Source of the DNA: Leptofilum sp965223525 | Lineage (GTDB): Bacteria; Chloroflexota; Anaerolineae; Promineifilales; Promineifilaceae | Direction: 5' to 3' | Assembly (NCBI RefSeq): GCF_965223525.1 | Contig: NZ_CBDCWX010000005.1 | Span: forward strand, 1,178,001 to 1,242,000 | DNA: 64,000 nucleotides | In this document: piece after piece, positions 1 through 7,577 of the stretch | How positions within the stretch are numbered: the first letter of the stretch is position 1 | How the letters are laid out: every line of letters begins with the position of its first letter | The notes under the pieces: generated by a model | Told to the model about the DNA's origin: nothing | What the model saw: only the letters and a program-made list of their open reading frames with translations | Databases searched by the model: none | Program-made: the position numbers and the translations under genes

Positions 1-455
1 TTGGGGGAGAAATGATGACATATATTTGTTTGTGTTTGGTTTGCAAGTGGGTGAATAGTTGAATTTGATTTGAATTAGACGAGCGGGGCAAAGCAAATTT
101 TGCTGAGGAGTTGGTCATTGATTTTCCTTTTGTATTGAATCGGGTTTATGGAAAATATTGAAGCAGGATGGCAACAGATCCTGCCATCAAGAATATTTGG
201 AACCTATTTTACACATGGATGTTAACTTAATGTTAACGGCCTGAGTCAAATCCTGATTCTCGCTGCAGTTTCTCATCTAGTATTAGGAACATAGCAAGAA
301 ACCGTGGCCTTATTGTTGTTGTTTCATGTATTGTCTCCTTAAAAAATGCTGCTTTGTGTGATTGAGAACGTTTGGGCAATTTCTAAAACAGTGTAAAGGG
401 GTAACGATCAGAAATCGATCAGTTGTTGATGGTTGGCTAGAAGCGTTTGTGAATA
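1..455. other. Gene-free left edge
   Basis: No convincing gene is visible in this AT-rich stretch. On the minus strand a good Shine-Dalgarno (AAGGAGA, near 335-341) precedes an ATG that opens only a five-codon frame (M-K-Q-Q-Q) before a stop, so it is at best a leader or the remnant of a gene start. I see no TPP riboswitch signature (CTGAGA with its partner motifs) despite thiD lying downstream. Confidence 0.5.
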
Positions 456-464
456 TGCTAGAAT
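456..464 (+). promoter_or_regulatory. Extended -10 promoter for the first operon
   Basis: TGcTAGAAT fits an extended -10 element and lies about 35 bases before the ATG at 499. No good -35 is visible. The same TGcTAGAAT occurs upstream of the histidine kinase near 47.4 kb. Confidence 0.45.
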
Positions 465-498
465 GGTCACGATTTTAGTGAATAAGGTAGGCTAATTG

Positions 499-1137
499 AT
501 GGACGAGAGAATTCGGCAGGCGTTGGATACAAATGATACGATTGACATTACCACAACGGGGCGCAAAAGTGGGCTGCCGCGGCGGATTGAGATTTGGTTT
601 CGGCGGGTAAACGGCCGTACCTACATCACCGGCACCCCAGGCACGCGCAGTTGGTACGCAAATTTGCTAGCCAACCCCAGTTTTACCTTCCACCTCAAGC
701 AAACTATTCAGGCAGATTTGCCCGCAATCGCGCGCTTTGTGCTTAAGCTAGATGAACGGCGGGCTATTTTGGCTGATCCGGCGATGGCTTGGTATCAGGC
801 ACAGGTTCGCTCGTTAGAGGATTTGGTTGCTGGTAGTCCGCTGATCGAGGTGCTTTTTGTGGATGAGCGGCGAAATCATGAGCTGGCGATGGAACATCTG
901 CCGCCGGAAAAAACCGTACGTGCCACGCTGGATGGCTTGCCAGAAATGCACGAGCTACGTTTTTATGATGCCAGCCATCCCTCTCCGTCTGATCCGGGAG
1001 CGTATGTGCAAATTCGGCGTCGGGGGGAGGGGTATGAGCTATTTAAGGGAAATCATGGTTGGAGCAGCGGCTGGAAGCCAGAAACGGCCGCTTCCATCCT
1101 AACCTACATGCTCAAGTGCAAACAAAACAGCAAATGA
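499..1137 (+). CDS. Deazaflavin/flavin-dependent nitroreductase-fold protein (DUF385-like)
   Basis: The first ~120 residues match the split-barrel family of F420- or flavin-dependent quinone/nitroreductases: an ITTTGRKSG opening, then a stretch with TYITGTPG and RSWYANLLANP that usually contacts the cofactor. Such proteins reduce quinones or nitro compounds, or oxidise small substrates. The remaining ~90 residues (HELAMEHLPPEK onward) exceed the usual ~140-150 residue family length and form a C-terminal extension I do not recognise. ATG at 499 is preferred over the TTG three bases earlier because AAGGTAGG lies 7-8 bases before it. The stop overlaps the thiD start (ATGA), so the two are translationally coupled. 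Whether F420 or a flavin is the cofactor cannot be told from sequence. Confidence 0.7.
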   Translation: MDERIRQALDTNDTIDITTTGRKSGLPRRIEIWFRRVNGRTYITGTPGTRSWYANLLANPSFTFHLKQTIQADLPAIARFVLKLDERRAILADPAMAWYQAQVRSLEDLVAGSPLIEVLFVDERRNHELAMEHLPPEKTVRATLDGLPEMHELRFYDASHPSPSDPGAYVQIRRRGEGYELFKGNHGWSSGWKPETAASILTYMLKCKQNSK

Positions 1138-1925
1138 TGTCAGAACCAGTCAAGCTCCTCACCATTGGCGGCTCCGACAGCGGCGGTGCCGCAGGCATTC
1201 AGGCTGACCTGAAGACGTGGACGGTGCTGGGCGGGTACGGGATGAGTGTGGTAACGGCCGTTACTGCCCAAAACAGCCTTGCCGTGCAAGACGTTACCTG
1301 GATGTCCCCCCGATTTGTGCAGGCGCAACTGGAGGCGGTGCTATCTGATTATGGGGCAACAGCCGTAAAAACGGGCTTCCTGGGGCGAACAGAGTTAGTG
1401 ATTGCTGTGTCTGCAACATTACAAAAATACAAACCGGCACATATCGTCGTCGATCCGGTTCTTGTAAACCACCGTGGCCAACAAATGTTCCCCGACGCAG
1501 TGCGACAGCTTTACCTAGCCTACCTGTTGCCGATTGCTGATTTAGTTACGCCGAATTTGGTGGAAACGGCCGTTCTCTTGCAAACGTCCTCGATTGATTC
1601 CTACCGTAAGCTGCGCCGCGCCGCCGCCCGCCTGCACCAAATCGGAGCCAAAAACGTGCTCATCAAAGGCTTCCGCGACGGCGCTGAACTGGTAAATGTG
1701 CTGTACGACGGCCAAACTTTTATCGAATTTCGGCAGTCGCGCCTCGACACGCACAACACGCACGGCTCCGGCGACACGCTCTCCGCCGCGATTTGTGCCT
1801 TTTTGGCGCAGGGGGTGGAGTTGAAAACGGTCGTCTCTCAGGCCCAACAGTTCACCCATCGCGCCATCCAGCATGCCACCGATTGGCAGCTTGGCGGCGG
1901 CCACGGCCCCTTGGCAATTTTTTGA
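1134..1925 (+). CDS. thiD: Hydroxymethylpyrimidine / phosphomethylpyrimidine kinase
   Basis: ThiD phosphorylates HMP and then HMP-phosphate with ATP to supply the pyrimidine half of thiamine in the cytoplasm. The ribokinase-fold hallmarks are present: LTIGGSDSGGAAGIQADLKTW at the N-terminus, VVDPVLVN in the middle, and near the C-terminus NTHGSGDTLSAAI, the anion-hole and catalytic-Asp motif of the family. Length (263 residues) is normal. An in-frame extension back to 1059 exists, but ATG 1134, overlapping the previous stop by four bases, aligns with the family start. No other thiamine gene is nearby, so it may serve salvage. The final Gly-rich HGPLAIF tail is typical. Confidence 0.93.
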   Translation: MMSEPVKLLTIGGSDSGGAAGIQADLKTWTVLGGYGMSVVTAVTAQNSLAVQDVTWMSPRFVQAQLEAVLSDYGATAVKTGFLGRTELVIAVSATLQKYKPAHIVVDPVLVNHRGQQMFPDAVRQLYLAYLLPIADLVTPNLVETAVLLQTSSIDSYRKLRRAAARLHQIGAKNVLIKGFRDGAELVNVLYDGQTFIEFRQSRLDTHNTHGSGDTLSAAICAFLAQGVELKTVVSQAQQFTHRAIQHATDWQLGGGHGPLAIF

Positions 1926-1933
1926 GATGGTCA

Positions 1934-1995
1934 GGGAGAGGCAATCGGAGAGCAGATCGTTTGCTAGGCTAAAATCATGGCCGATTGCCTTTCCC
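1934..1995 (+). terminator. Hairpin after thiD (GAGGCA inverted-repeat family)
   Basis: GGGAGAGGCAATCGG (1934-1948) is repeated in inverted form at 1981-1995 with one or two mismatches, giving a ~15 bp stem and a ~32-base loop directly after the thiD stop. No long T-tract follows. The stem resembles hairpins at 38981-39044 and 43660-43721, so it looks like a dispersed repeat reused as a 3' end. Confidence 0.5.
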
Positions 1996-2012
1996 CTACA
2001 ATTCCGCTTATG

Positions 2013-2041
2013 TTGACGCACGTTCACAACTTTGCTAACAT
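2013..2041 (+). promoter_or_regulatory. Promoter of the GbsR-type regulator
   Basis: TTGACG (2013-2018), a 17-base spacer and TAACAT (2036-2041) form a good sigma-70-like promoter, 39 bases before the ATG at 2080. Confidence 0.6.
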
Positions 2042-2056
2042 CAGGTACATTCAAAA

Positions 2057-2067
2057 CGTTCTGAACG
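2057..2067 (+). promoter_or_regulatory. Possible autoregulatory operator
   Basis: The 11-base palindrome CGTTCTGAACG lies 16 bases after the -10 box, inside the predicted untranslated leader of the GbsR/MarR-type gene. A second ACGTTC half-site is at 2020-2025, between the -35 and -10. Placement suggests autoregulation; this is inference. Confidence 0.35.
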
Positions 2068-2079
2068 CAGGGGAAAACG

Positions 2080-2616
2080 ATGCACAATAACTTAACGGCC
2101 GTAAACGACAGTACAGTAGCTGGCTTGGGTCGCCTGGCTCGCTTTTTTGGCTTTAGCGAAGTAATGGGGCGGCTCTATGGCACGCTGCTCATGAGTCCAG
2201 AACCGCTTTCGCTGGACGATCTTGCCGATACGCTACGCATCAGCAAAGGCTCTGTGAGCATGAACATGCGCGCCCTGGAGCGGTGGGGCATGGCCACCGA
2301 AGTGTGGATGCGTGGCGAACGCAAGAAATATTACCAGGCCGAATCTGACCTGTGGCAAGTTATTCGCAACGTGCTAGACAGCCGTGAGCGGCGCGAAGTG
2401 CAGTTGGCCCTACAGGTACTGGGCGAAAGCGTGGAAAAGCTGCAATCTGCCAACGACGAGCTGACCCTGGAAGAGCAGGAATTGGCTAAATATTACCTGG
2501 AGCGCATAGACGATCTGCAAGCCTTTTTTGAATTTGCCCAGATGGCATTGGAAACGGTGCTGGGTGGCCAGGAAACCCTCGATTTTGAAACTGTCACCAA
2601 AATAGAAATTGGTTGA
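2080..2616 (+). CDS. GbsR/MarR-type transcriptional regulator
   Basis: A 178-residue winged-helix regulator. Residues ~15-95 carry the typical GbsR arrangement: GRLARFFGFSEVMGRLYGTLLMSPEPLSLDDLADTL, then the recognition helix ISKGSVSMNMRALERWGMA and a wing with RGERKKYY. The C-terminal half is a helical dimerisation arm. Founding members sense choline and control osmoprotectant genes, but homologues regulate many targets, and no choline genes are present here. It has its own promoter and a palindrome in its leader. Nine bases separate its stop from the ATG of the next gene, so the two are probably co-transcribed. Confidence 0.82.
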   Translation: MHNNLTAVNDSTVAGLGRLARFFGFSEVMGRLYGTLLMSPEPLSLDDLADTLRISKGSVSMNMRALERWGMATEVWMRGERKKYYQAESDLWQVIRNVLDSRERREVQLALQVLGESVEKLQSANDELTLEEQELAKYYLERIDDLQAFFEFAQMALETVLGGQETLDFETVTKIEIG

Positions 2617-2625
2617 AGTTTCCCC

Positions 2626-3152
2626 ATGAAAATTGCCGTTGGTTCCACAAATCCCGTGAAAATTACGGCCGTTCGCCAAACCATCACCCGCATCTGGCCG
2701 GAAGCTGAAATTGTACCCATTGCTGTACCTAGCGGCGTCAGCGACATGCCCATGACGGACGAGGAGACACGCATCGGGGCGCATAATCGAGCCCTTGCTG
2801 CCCGCGACGCGCTGGACGCCGATTTTGGCGTCGGGCTGGAAGGGGGCGTGCATCCCGAACCGTTTGGATTGACGCTGCATGGCTGGGTGGTGGTAGTGGA
2901 TAGAAACGGCCGTATGGGTATTGGTGGTGGCGGCAGACTGCCTTTGCCCAACCACATCGCCCAAAAGTGCTGGCAGGTACCGAGCTAGGCGACGTGATGG
3001 ACGAGGTTTTGAACGACCACAACACCAAGCAAAAAGGAGGCGCGGTGGGATCGCTCACCAACGGTCTAGTGCTGCGCGGCGAGACGTTCGCTTTGGCTAC
3101 GGCGTATGCGTTTGCGCCTTTTGTTTCTCCCGATCTTTATCGGGAATCTTAG
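2626..3152 (+). pseudogene. yjjX: Inosine/xanthosine triphosphatase (YjjX/DUF84), frameshifted
   Basis: House-cleaning NTPases of this family hydrolyse ITP and XTP. The start (MKIAVGSTNPVKITAVRQ) and core (DEETRIGAHNRA, then GVGLEGG) are classic. After HIAQK the frame breaks near 2966-2968: the upstream frame runs to a stop at 2988, while the rest of the family sequence (VLAGTELGDVMDE, GAVGSLTNGL, then the C-terminal YAFAPFVSP) continues in the +1 frame to 3152. One G missing after caaaa would explain it. Everything else is intact, so this is a very recent mutation, a sequencing/assembly error, or less likely a programmed shift at the caaaag run. Joined, it would be ~175 residues, the normal family length. 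Confidence 0.8.
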
Positions 3153-3171
3153 ACAAGAATTTATACGAAGG

Positions 3172-3236
3172 TACAAAGGGAGGAAGAAACAAAGAACTTT
3201 TTCCTCTTGGTTTCTCTGTTTCTTCGTTCCTTTGTA
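3172..3236 (+). terminator. Long imperfect hairpin downstream of yjjX
   Basis: The 26-base arm at 3172-3197 (begins TACAAAGGGAGGAAGAAACA) pairs with 3211-3236 at about 22 of 26 positions around a 13-base T-rich loop. A smaller hairpin, CCCGAT-CTTT-ATCGGG (3129-3144), sits inside the end of the gene. Likely a dispersed repeat acting as transcript end before the nurA promoter. Confidence 0.5.
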
Positions 3237-3251
3237 TAAAATTTAGTTTTG

Positions 3252-3280
3252 TTTACGCCAGTTTGATAAAGGTTTACAAT
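3252..3280 (+). promoter_or_regulatory. Leaderless-type promoter of the nurA operon
   Basis: TTTACG (3252-3257), a 17-base spacer and TACAAT (3275-3280). The ATG follows the -10 by seven bases, so transcription would start at or next to the A of the start codon. No Shine-Dalgarno is present. Confidence 0.6.
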
Positions 3281-3287
3281 AGCGACC

Positions 3288-4508
3288 ATGACCCTGGAAT
3301 ATGAAAAATTGCTGTCACAAGTAAAAAAGATGGTTGATTCTGCTCTGGCCAGACAGGTAAAACTTGCTTCCCAACAAGAAAATATATCTGAAAAGATAAA
3401 TACATACGCGGAAGATCGAAAGGAGCTTAATCGAACCTTGGATTTAGCTTTAGAGAGTACGGATAATAAGCTGTATGCCGCAAGACCTCATCCTGCCTAC
3501 GAACTTGAACCACTGAACAAAGGTGTATCTGTCAAAACAAAAGATTTGCCGGAAACGGCCGTAATTATTGGCGCAGATGGTTCCCAAATAATGCCTGACC
3601 GTCATGCACCATTCCTCTATTACCTGATCAATGTTGGAATTATTAAATATTTTCATGGTGCTGCAAAAGCCCCCGACATTTTCACCAAGCCAATTCTCCA
3701 ATTCCCAGATGATAGTTTAGACTCAAATGAGTTGGTTTTTTCTTCTAGCGAAGTAAGTGTAGCTCGTGATTTAGAAGAAATTAGGACGCTCAGCGAAGCT
3801 GTCTGCGAAGAAAGCAATGACACAGAAGACATCGTTTTAGGCTTGCTGGATCAAAGATTGCTTTATCGGGGCGAGACACAGGTGGTTTATGAATGGCTAA
3901 AAGCACTCCAGAAAGTGGAGCAGCGTTATGAACAAAACAAATCTATTGGTTTGGTTGGGTTTATCACGAATCCAGGAACCAGCGTTGTTATCAATATGCT
4001 AAGAACGCTTGATGTTGATCGCATAAATCCTGATACTGGTGAGTTTTTACTTGATCCGGAAACGCTTATGCAAAGCAACATTGGTATTACAGATGCGACG
4101 CTTTTTACCGATGTACTTGAGCCCGGCCAAAGAACAACAGTTTTTACAAATATTTCGGAATTGAACACAAGATTTGGTAATCGGGGTCAAGACATATGCT
4201 TCTTTTACTTAAACGCTTCAACGAATGCTAGGGGAAGACAAATCTCACGTGTAGATATGCCGTGTTGGCTTGCAAATGACGTAAACATGGTGAACCAGAT
4301 TCACGCGCTAATTTATTCTCAGTGTAAATTTGATTATCCCTATGTATTGACCCGAGCAGATGAGATTGCCGTTATTTTGCAGCAAGATAGAGAATACTTT
4401 GAGAATATGATTGCCATGCAAATGGGCTCTGACTTTGCCTTGCACCGCCATAGCCCCAAACAAATTGGCAAGTTTAATACTCGAAGCGGGCCTTCGCGAT
4501 ATGAATAA
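3288..4508 (+). CDS. nurA: NurA-family 5'-3' nuclease
   Basis: NurA is a Mn-dependent nuclease that, with the HerA translocase, resects DNA ends for recombination. The metal-binding motif I is visible as VIIGADGSQI (Asp ~ residue 97), the mid-protein acidic motif as LGLLDQRLL, and the C-terminal motif as QCKFDYPYVLTRADEIAVI. Length (406 residues) fits bacterial members. The first ~60 residues are helical and charged. It starts from a promoter giving a leaderless message and is followed after 19 bases by a HAS-barrel gene and then herA in one operon, the expected partnership. One ACGGCCGT lies in the gene (ETAV). Confidence 0.88.
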   Translation: MTLEYEKLLSQVKKMVDSALARQVKLASQQENISEKINTYAEDRKELNRTLDLALESTDNKLYAARPHPAYELEPLNKGVSVKTKDLPETAVIIGADGSQIMPDRHAPFLYYLINVGIIKYFHGAAKAPDIFTKPILQFPDDSLDSNELVFSSSEVSVARDLEEIRTLSEAVCEESNDTEDIVLGLLDQRLLYRGETQVVYEWLKALQKVEQRYEQNKSIGLVGFITNPGTSVVINMLRTLDVDRINPDTGEFLLDPETLMQSNIGITDATLFTDVLEPGQRTTVFTNISELNTRFGNRGQDICFFYLNASTNARGRQISRVDMPCWLANDVNMVNQIHALIYSQCKFDYPYVLTRADEIAVILQQDREYFENMIAMQMGSDFALHRHSPKQIGKFNTRSGPSRYE

Positions 4509-4527
4509 TTTAGGATAAGTGAAATCT

Positions 4528-5151
4528 ATGACGTTAGTAGATAAAGAAATTGGGCGTACCTTACGGGCTAGTACAGAAGGATTCGTGGTCGGATGTCGTG
4601 TAGAGCAGCTAACTTCTTCTTTTGGTGATCTGGTTAAAGCAAAACTAAATGAAACAGATGTAGTCTACGGCCTGATTTATAAAATTGATATTGATGATGA
4701 TCCGCTTGTTCGCAGGTTGGTGCTGTTGGATGGCTTGGAGCCAGCGATGATCGAAGACCAGCGGCAAAACAGATTGGTGCCAATAGAAATGAGCGTTTTG
4801 GCAGTGGGTTATAACATGAACGGCCGTTTGCAACATGGACTTTCCATGAGGCCACCGCTCAGCCTTGATCCTGCATTTTTGTGTTCAGACCTAAATGAAA
4901 TTAAAGATTTTACGAATGATTTAGGTTATTTGCGCATGATCACGCGGGCCGATCCCACAAAAGTGCCTATTGACCAGCTATTAATCACACACATTCGTAA
5001 CCTTTGTCAACAGCGCGGGGAACATCAGTGGGCAGCTTCTGCCATTCAAGAGGTTATTGAACTGCTGCGGCACGATTATCAAACGCTCGTGCCGATTTTA
5101 GAAACTTTAAGTCATACTCTGCCGCAATTGGCAGACACATCGCAACAATAA
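4528..5151 (+). CDS. HAS-barrel domain protein between nurA and herA
   Basis: A 207-residue soluble protein. Its N-terminal ~110 residues (IGRTLRASTEGFVVGCRVEQL, then FGDLVKA, VVYGLIYKIDIDDDPLVRRLV) look like the HerA/ATP-synthase (HAS) barrel that in HerA docks NurA. The remainder (FTNDLGYLRMITRADPTKVPIDQLL onward) is helical. I infer that it is a third subunit or adaptor of the NurA-HerA machine; comparable three-gene arrangements are, to my knowledge, seen in some other bacteria. GTG at 4519 is in frame, but ATG 4528 with AGGA upstream is preferred. Fourteen bases separate it from herA. No catalytic motif is visible. Confidence 0.6.
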   Translation: MTLVDKEIGRTLRASTEGFVVGCRVEQLTSSFGDLVKAKLNETDVVYGLIYKIDIDDDPLVRRLVLLDGLEPAMIEDQRQNRLVPIEMSVLAVGYNMNGRLQHGLSMRPPLSLDPAFLCSDLNEIKDFTNDLGYLRMITRADPTKVPIDQLLITHIRNLCQQRGEHQWAASAIQEVIELLRHDYQTLVPILETLSHTLPQLADTSQQ

Positions 5152-5165
5152 CTTGGAGCATTAAG

Positions 5166-6899
5166 ATGGAAGAGCAATATCCCATAGGATATATCGTTGG
5201 TGGTAGCTTAAAGGAAGGATTGTTTGTCCGCCTGTCTGTCTCGCCTGAAGAAGTTCAAGAGGGGAGTTTTGTGGTTTGTGATAGTGGTAATTGGCGATTT
5301 TATGGATTGATCACGAATCTTGCTTTAGGTGCTACGAACCCACGGTTTGCTGACGAACGGCCGTCTCGTATCGAGTCACCATTTATCCGCCAGGCACTCA
5401 TGGGGAAGACGCTTTATACAACCATCGAAATGTTTCCAACGTTGATGATGGATCGCGGGCCTGATCCTGACATTGACCCGTCTGGTCATTTAGATTGGCA
5501 AGATGAGGTTGAAAAAGGGAAGAAAGGCCCTCAACCAGTAAAAACAGTTCCCGCTCATCATGTGTCAGTTCGCCTAGCAGACCGTGCTGATGTTGATACA
5601 ATTTTCAAAGCTCCGGCCGAAAGCTCTTTCGTTATTGGTCATACATTGGAACAAAAACACCCAATCAATCTTGATCTAAGAAAACTGGTTAAGCGATCAA
5701 TGGGCATTTTTGGTGCTACGGGAACAGGCAAAAGTTATTTAACGCGCATGGTTTTGGCTGGTGTGATGAACCTGAAAGACCAAGGTGGTGAAAAAGCCCC
5801 GGCAACGATTGTGTTTGATATGCATAACGAGTATGCATTTGACATTCCCAATCCAGATGGAACTGGGCAGGCCAGAGGATTGAGTTATTTATTTGGGAAT
5901 AAGATACAAACTGTTGCCTTAGGCAAAGAGACTATCCGGGGCAACCGACCTGATTTTGACCTATTACTTACGGCAAAAGATATAACACCTGAGGATGTGC
6001 TGCTGCTTTCAGGAATGCTTAATTTAACAGATACAGCAGCCTCCACCTTGAGCGCGCTGGCAAGTGATTTCAAAGAAAATTGGTTTACTAAATTCATGGC
6101 CATGGTTCCCGGTAAAACAGAAGAAAGGGAAAATGATTCTGGTAAAGTGCAAAAGGTTCCCGCTCCAGATTCTGTAGAGTTTTGGGCGAATGATAGCAAT
6201 GTGCATCCTAAAGCTGCGGCCGCACTACATAATAAGTTAATGCGGATTTATCGGAAAGAGTATGTTGGAGAAAGGCAAGCCGGTAATCCCATAAATATGA
6301 TTATTGATGCTTTGCAAAACGGCCGTCACATTGTTTTAAGCTTTGGAAAGCATGATGATGAACTTGATTACTTACTTGTTTCTAACATTCTTACCAGACG
6401 AATCCGAGAAAAATGGGTGCAGCTTACTGAACAGAGCCATCTTGATTCAGATGGAAAGAAACCGCGACCATTGGTTATTGCCATTGAAGAAGCACATAAG
6501 CTATTAAGCCCTCAGCTATCTAAGCAGACGGCGTTTGGCATTATTGCCCGTGAGCTGCGTAAATATTTTGTGACGTTGCTGGTGGTGGATCAACGGCCGT
6601 CTGGCATTGACGACGAGGTGATGAGCCAGCTAGGCACGCGCATTACTGGCTGGCTAGGCGACGAGGATGACATCCGTGCTGTGCTGACGGGGTTGGCTGG
6701 ACGTGACCAGCTGCGCGGCATGTTGGCCCGTTTACAGGAGAAGGAAGAGGTGCTGCTGCTGGGCTGGGGCGTGAAGATGCCCATCCCCGTGCGCTCTCGC
6801 CGCTACGACGAAACCTTTTACGAAGAGATGAAAGGTCGCAAAAGCAGCACCCCGCAACCTTCGGACGATGAACTCGATGAGTGGTTTTCGTACAGTTAA
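5166..6899 (+). CDS. herA: HerA-type bipolar DNA translocase/helicase
   Basis: HerA is a hexameric FtsK/HerA-superfamily ATPase that pumps DNA into NurA during end resection. The N-terminal ~160 residues form a HAS barrel (IGYIVGGSLKEGLFVRLS). Walker A is GIFGATGTGKSYLTR (~ residue 180), followed by IVFDMHNEYAF; Walker B is LVIAIEEAHKLL (~ residue 440), then ELRKYFVTLLVVDQRPSGID, and the C-terminus ends in an acidic tail. Length 577 is usual. The first third of the operon has fewer ACGGCCGT sites than the herA 3' end. With the HAS-barrel protein and NurA this makes a complete processing module; housekeeping repair and phage defence are both possible roles. Confidence 0.9.
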   Translation: MEEQYPIGYIVGGSLKEGLFVRLSVSPEEVQEGSFVVCDSGNWRFYGLITNLALGATNPRFADERPSRIESPFIRQALMGKTLYTTIEMFPTLMMDRGPDPDIDPSGHLDWQDEVEKGKKGPQPVKTVPAHHVSVRLADRADVDTIFKAPAESSFVIGHTLEQKHPINLDLRKLVKRSMGIFGATGTGKSYLTRMVLAGVMNLKDQGGEKAPATIVFDMHNEYAFDIPNPDGTGQARGLSYLFGNKIQTVALGKETIRGNRPDFDLLLTAKDITPEDVLLLSGMLNLTDTAASTLSALASDFKENWFTKFMAMVPGKTEERENDSGKVQKVPAPDSVEFWANDSNVHPKAAAALHNKLMRIYRKEYVGERQAGNPINMIIDALQNGRHIVLSFGKHDDELDYLLVSNILTRRIREKWVQLTEQSHLDSDGKKPRPLVIAIEEAHKLLSPQLSKQTAFGIIARELRKYFVTLLVVDQRPSGIDDEVMSQLGTRITGWLGDEDDIRAVLTGLAGRDQLRGMLARLQEKEEVLLLGWGVKMPIPVRSRRYDETFYEEMKGRKSSTPQPSDDELDEWFSYS

Positions 6900-6903
6900 A
6901 CCT

Positions 6904-7545
6904 ATGCTTTGGCAATCGCTTTCACTTCCGTGGCAAGAGGCCGTATCCCTGGCGTGGGAGGCGTACTGTGCTGGGTCGCTACCAATTGGGGCGGTGATTG
7001 TGGATGATAGGAACGGCCGTGTCGTAGCTACGGGTCGCAATGCGCTGTTTGAAGCGAAGTCCGACTCACCATTGCACGGCAGCCGTCTGGCGCACGCTGA
7101 AATGAATGCGCTTTTTGCCTTATACAAAACTGATGTGCCGCCGAATCGTTGCACGCTCTACACCACTTTGGAACCTTGCCCCATGTGCATGGGTGCTATT
7201 CGCACCGGGCGCATTGGCAATGTCCATTTCGCCTCCTACGATCCGTTTGCTGGTTGCAGCTTGTTGATCGATACACCCCCTTATCAAGCATTTGGCCCGC
7301 TGCTTGTTCATCCGCCACAAAATGACAATTTAGCAGAGTTGCTGTTGGTGATAAAAGTGGAAGCAATGTTGCGAACGGGAAAGGGCGGCTGGGTAACTTT
7401 TGTAGAAACGGCCGTTCCTCAATCCGAACCTGCAATCAATCTGGGCAAAAAACTGTTTGCCAGCGGCGAATTATGGCAGCTTGGGCGACAGGGTCACTCC
7501 GTAAAAGAGATCATGATCTGGCTACAAGACCGCCTCGATATCTGA
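6904..7545 (+). CDS. Nucleoside/tRNA adenosine deaminase (TadA-like), C-terminally extended
   Basis: A zinc-dependent deaminase of the cytidine-deaminase superfamily. The zinc ligands and catalytic Glu are in AHAEMNAL (HAE) and TTLEPCPMCMGAI (PCxxC), with the SPLHGSRLAHAE approach to the active site. TadA makes inosine at the tRNA-Arg wobble base, but this protein is 213 residues instead of ~150, with a ~65-residue C-terminal extension (GGWVTFVETAV onward), and the RNA-binding signature is not exact, so guanine or another nucleoside is possible. ATG 6904 lies five bases after the herA stop; an in-frame ATG at 6868 inside herA is less likely. It may be co-transcribed with herA. Confidence 0.68.
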   Translation: MLWQSLSLPWQEAVSLAWEAYCAGSLPIGAVIVDDRNGRVVATGRNALFEAKSDSPLHGSRLAHAEMNALFALYKTDVPPNRCTLYTTLEPCPMCMGAIRTGRIGNVHFASYDPFAGCSLLIDTPPYQAFGPLLVHPPQNDNLAELLLVIKVEAMLRTGKGGWVTFVETAVPQSEPAINLGKKLFASGELWQLGRQGHSVKEIMIWLQDRLDI

Positions 7546-7564
7546 TTCTATCCCCGGTTCAAGG

Positions 7565-7570
7565 TATAAT
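7565..7570 (+). promoter_or_regulatory. Perfect -10 box (TATAAT), leaderless arrangement
   Basis: TATAAT ends seven bases before the ATG of the acyltransferase gene, so the predicted start site coincides with the start codon. The -35 region (CTGATT at 7542-7547) is weak. Confidence 0.5.
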
Positions 7571-7577
7571 TTGTGGC

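Noticed and set aside
239..345. Minus-strand gene start with AAGGAGA Shine-Dalgarno
   Set aside because: The frame stops after five codons (MKQQQ) and nothing recognisable follows in another frame.
1..498. TPP riboswitch controlling thiD
   Set aside because: No CTGAGA / ACCTGATCTGG pair is visible and thiD is second in its operon.
1542..2087. Long minus-strand frame opposite thiD
   Set aside because: It is the shadow of thiD and of the intergenic repeat; no ribosome-binding site or recognisable product.
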